From assembly GCF_021130785.1 (NCBI RefSeq), contig NC_060207.1, positions 193,214,001 to 193,278,000 on the forward strand: 64,000 bases of DNA. Direction: 5' to 3'. The notes under the pieces are model-generated. The model was not told where the DNA came from and did not search any database. It saw nothing but the letters and a program-made list of their open reading frames with translations. Made by a program: the position numbers and the translations under genes. The stretch is from Homalodisca vitripennis (Eukaryota > Arthropoda > Insecta > Hemiptera > Cicadellidae). Below, piece by piece: positions 60,761 to 64,000 of the stretch (positions are counted from its first letter, which is position 1; the number at the start of each line of letters is the position of its first letter).

Positions 60761-62985
60761 GATAAACTTCAAACTAAGAACATGGCGTTATTGGTGACAT
60801 ATAAGATCATGACTTCTAAACATAAAGTGGAAACAAAGCAAATCACAGCAAGTCAGAACTTTGTATGGAGTGGGTAGGTAAGTAACATAAACCTACTTGA
60901 CTGAGTTTTAGGGAAGGGAGTATTTACTCGTGGGTTATTTCTGTATATCTGTCTATCCATACGATATCTAGAAAACAAACTGACTGATAGACTTGAAATT
61001 GAGAGCGAAGCTTCATTTCTAAATGATTAACACTATGTTCGATGTGTCTTAGATCCATATCGTTCCATGGACTTTGGCTAAGCATTAACAAATATTTTTA
61101 CTTTGGTCTTATGGGAGGGCCCGTACTCACATCGGATATTTCGGACAAGGATGCCCAGACCTGTCTCACCGAACTTCAATTTCAAGGTGGTGCGGGACAT
61201 GACTGAGCCCATCAGAATATATTTTCCGGACCCCCCCCCACCCAAAATCGGTGTACGGCCCTGCTTATAGATAACGATGGGAAATGTGAAAATAACACTA
61301 TAAATAAATTTGTAAACAAACTGAGCACCATCATGTGAGGTTTCAATGTCTGATACTTCCATTCAAAGAGGTAAAAGAAAAAAGTGCAAAGTCAATGTTA
61401 TAAATTGGTAACAAGGTTTGATTTCGGCGCACTCAGAAATAATGTAACCGAAGAAATATATTCCTGAAAGAAATTCATGTTGATTTAGACACGATAGCTG
61501 TGAAAAGGCTTCGGTTTTTAACTTCAAGACTTCGTTCCTGACCTTAGTGTTGATAACAATGTAAAAAATCTAAATAAATTATCATTCAAATGTGGTCTAA
61601 TTGGCTGAGCATTAGCGAAGCCTATCACTCATGGGGCTGAAAATGTAATTTCTCTCTGACATTCTGTATGTGTGTCTGTCTATTTGGTCGTATGTGCGCA
61701 AGATATCTCATAAAAGAAGTCAGTGCTCTATAGACATGAACTTTTGCATAAAACTTCATTTATAGATTAACAACACTGCCTTCGATGATGGTGCGTATCA
61801 GTACATCGGAACTGGCGGAGCGTTAGCGAATATTTTTACATTAGTATTATGGGTAACCAGGATGGCAACGAGAAAGCTTCAAAGTAAACAATTTTTGGTT
61901 TGAACATACAATATTTCCATTCCAAGAGGTCAGAGGGAAAAAACATAAAAGAGTGCTTTTACATAATAAAGTTTATTATTTGAGAACTGATTTAAAACAT
62001 AACTTAATGAAAACAAATCGTCAATGTATCATGTGGAAAAATATCTAGAGAAAGACTTCATCTGTTAACTCATAACTTTGCATAAAAATTCGTTTTTACA
62101 TAGACGACAAGAATGCGTTCTATACTGGCGCATGTCTATCCAACCGTAAAATTTGAATGAGTGTATTGAAGCCTGGAGGCTGACACAATTTCTATTTTGT
62201 CTGCCGGAGGTGATAATTAAAAGGTTTTTGGTATGATTGTATTTGTGTCTGTTTTATGTATTGATTTATGCTCGCAGGTCATTTTATAAATGAAATTACC
62301 TTCAAATTTCGAATTCTCTCATACAACCTCAGCGAAGTCTTGTATGGCGTACTCCTACCTTGTATTTTATCAACAGATTGAACACAAATATTAGAATGAC
62401 TAATTGTTGCTCCTATTTCGAAAAATGCATGGTTACACAAAACTAGTATTAGAATTTGTTCATATAAACCATTGCCATTCAAACCGATCAAAAGTGTAGT
62501 TCCTGAACAGCTTGTACCATTATTAGGTAACGAACTTAACTACATATTTGGCTCTGTACTGCTGGTTAATGACATAAAGGAGCAGCTAATGATGATAGAG
62601 CTCATGTGATGAGAATTACTCTACTGTACTCCCAACCTTGTTATTGGTTATTACTGTGCCATTAAAATTCAGGACATTGTGTGCTCAAAATCGTTTTGTG
62701 CTTAGTATGTACATAAAACATGTTAACGGAGGTTTATGCATTATTTGTACTGGCACATAAACTTAACAAAGAACTTTGAATGAAAATTGGAATCGTTGTG
62801 ATCACGTTAAATCATCATAAACAATCAGGGCAAGAATGTAACTTAGAACTTAAGGTTCTCAAGTAACGTACAGTGAACTAATCAAGAACAGAACTACAGT
62901 TGTGTAAGGGAATTTTGTTATAAAGTTCTTATTTAATAAAACACACACACACATATATAATAAACATTGAATTACGAAAAGTACT

Positions 62986-63054
62986 TGCTAGGCCGGGACT
63001 CGAACTCGGATCTCTCACTTTCCGGGTGAATGTACTACCATTACACCACAGAGC
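62986..63054 (-). tRNA. tRNA-like sequence (probable pseudo-tRNA/SINE head), copy 3
   Basis: 69 nt on the minus strand, reading inward into the palindrome. The A box is TGGTGTAATGG. The B box is AGTTCGAGTCC, one change from consensus. The anticodon arm is intact (TTCAC/GTGAG) with a seven-base loop CCGGAAA; the formal anticodon is GGA, but position 33 is C. The 3' acceptor side is CCTAGCA and pairs less well than in the other copies. It is probably SINE-derived rather than a decoding tRNA. Confidence 0.6.
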
Positions 63055-63120
63055 CCTAACTGTTTACGATTCAATTTTTTTATATATAGTCGTATCTGTC
63101 ACATATGCGTTTAAATAACC
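63055..63120 (-). repeat. Leader of the tRNA-like unit, shared with the 38-kb copy
   Basis: Reverse complement contains TTATTTAAACGCATATGTGA, then CAGATACG and ATTGAATCG-AAA, as at 38125-38180. The left palindrome arm lacks this leader, so the palindrome boundary falls at the tRNA-like head. Confidence 0.75.
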
Positions 63121-63236
63121 AAACTAACATATACTCGGAAGACCAAATACCTCTCGAACGATATTTATTTGCATTCATTCAATTTGTATTAATGGCAATA
63201 TCCGAACTTAATTTAATTTCAATAATTATTGAATCA

Positions 63237-63244
<8 letters not shown>

Positions 63245-63298
<54 letters not shown>
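63245..63298. repeat. (TA)n microsatellite
   Basis: Pure TA tract of 27 units at the 3' end of the Penelope-like element. Confidence 0.95.
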
Positions 63299-63300
<2 letters not shown>

Positions 63301-64000
63301 TATAAAAGAAAACAAAACATGTTTCTTCAACTTGAAAAGCTTAATATTTCGTTACTTTTCAGTAACATTATCAAAAGCATGTATACAATAAAATATAAAC
63401 AAATATAAAAATGAAGGTTATAAAAACATTGGAAACAACAAAACAAAACATATGGTATCAAAGAAGAAAATTAAACATGTAACCTTTCCTAAACACAGAG
63501 ATAGATAAAAAGTTTGAATAATAAATTTAAATTAGCTGTGTCTCAAATTTAATCCAACTGGTGATTTTGATTGAAGAGCCATTATATTTGCTTGTTCATA
63601 TCTTCTTAGTAATAATTTTGTGTATTCTTTATTGTCATAATTTTGAAACTTCTTGATGCCAATTAGAGAGAAACAATTTTCAAAGGTTTTGTTGTGTTGG
63701 ACAGCGTGTGCAGATACGGGTCTAAGTAAATTTTGATGTCGAACATCGGCACGATGATTGTTCATCCTCAGCCTAAGTGACGTAGATGTTTCTCCAATGT
63801 AGTCTTTAGGGCAATGTTGACAGGATAATTTATAGACTACATTTTCACTGTTACATGTGATATCTTCTGCAATAGAATATTTTTTGTGCGTAACGCAACT
63901 TTTGTAACAGTTTGTAGATTGCATCATATTGCATATTCCACAGCGTGGTTTATTGCATGGATGGCATTTGTGTTTGAAATTTTGACTGTTGTCTTTATCT
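63299..64000 (-). mobile_element. Penelope-like retroelement, 3' part (continues past the window)
   Basis: On the minus strand the element enters from the right window edge, codes the GIY-YIG endonuclease and then has about 230 bp of non-coding 3' sequence that ends at the (TA)n tract. The TTTCGTTAC...TCAGTAACATTATC region around 63347-63370 looks like the short inverted words often found at ends of such elements. The reverse transcriptase domain should lie beyond 64000. Confidence 0.78.
63532..64000 (-). CDS. Penelope-like element protein, C-terminal GIY-YIG endonuclease (partial)
   Basis: The frame is open from the window edge through a Cys-rich linker (HKCHPCNKPRCGICN, just before residue 1 of the numbering used here, which starts at 63927) to the stop at 63532-63534. 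The endonuclease motifs are in order: VVYKL at 30-34 (the GIY part), C36-x2-C39, YIGET at 43-47, the catalytic-type Arg in LRLRMNNHR at 51-59 and the acidic E111 in RRYEQANI. The CxPC...RCxxC linker plus GIY-YIG at the C-terminus is the diagnostic arrangement of endonuclease-bearing Penelope-like elements, where the enzyme nicks target DNA for priming. No stop or frameshift is seen in the 156 codons present, so this copy may be recent. The start and the reverse transcriptase lie outside the window. Confidence 0.9.
   Translation of the reverse strand, partial: DKDNSQNFKHKCHPCNKPRCGICNMMQSTNCYKSCVTHKKYSIAEDITCNSENVVYKLSCQHCPKDYIGETSTSLRLRMNNHRADVRHQNLLRPVSAHAVQHNKTFENCFSLIGIKKFQNYDNKEYTKLLLRRYEQANIMALQSKSPVGLNLRHS

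Overview
The window looks like nuclear DNA of an arthropod, most probably an insect; a hemipteran is a guess from the look of the repeats. It is AT-rich (GC about one third by eye), has long (TA)n tracts, and has no bacterial-style gene packing. All recognisable coding sequence comes from transposable elements, most of it decayed. I found no host protein-coding gene that I can defend. The open frames elsewhere are short and have the low complexity expected of AT-rich DNA.

Layout. 1-3560: diverged dispersed repeats (families A, B, C) that recur near 15 kb, 31 kb and 34 kb. 3567-6168: a 2.6-kb DNA transposon with about 550-bp terminal inverted repeats. Its minus-strand gene encodes a protein with two CxxC...HxxC zinc-binding modules, and is broken by a one-base frameshift in a homopolymer and an in-frame TAA. 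6950-7663: another dispersed repeat, then two (TA)n tracts, one inside a hairpin. 9008-9559: a dead Tigger/pogo-like transposase with changed catalytic positions. 15674-16264: a 5'-truncated LINE insertion with a clear 13-bp target-site duplication. 19-24 kb: copies of a roughly 0.6-kb dispersed repeat (family F) and hairpin elements. 27.6-27.9 kb: a GC-richer patch with a duplicated, possibly coding, 17-codon motif. 28.9-36.4 kb: more repeats, a 246-bp element with inverted ends and a three-unit minisatellite. 38.1-38.3 kb: a tRNA-like SINE unit. 40.66-41.24 kb: a broken endonuclease-domain fragment followed by a 96-bp tandem duplication. 42-54.5 kb: scattered repeats and small hairpin elements.

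The most unusual structure is a giant imperfect palindrome at 58113-63058. Its arms of about 2.4-2.5 kb meet at a small hairpin element near 60.64 kb. Each outer end is capped by a tRNA-like sequence with intact or nearly intact Pol III A and B boxes, both reading inward. The window closes with the C-terminal GIY-YIG end of a Penelope-like retroelement (63532 to beyond 64000, minus strand).

The genes do not form a pathway. They are layers of mobile elements: DNA transposons, hairpin MITE-like elements, a LINE tail, a Penelope-like element and tRNA-derived units, inserted into otherwise anonymous AT-rich DNA. All homology between copies was judged by eye, and no alignment was computed.
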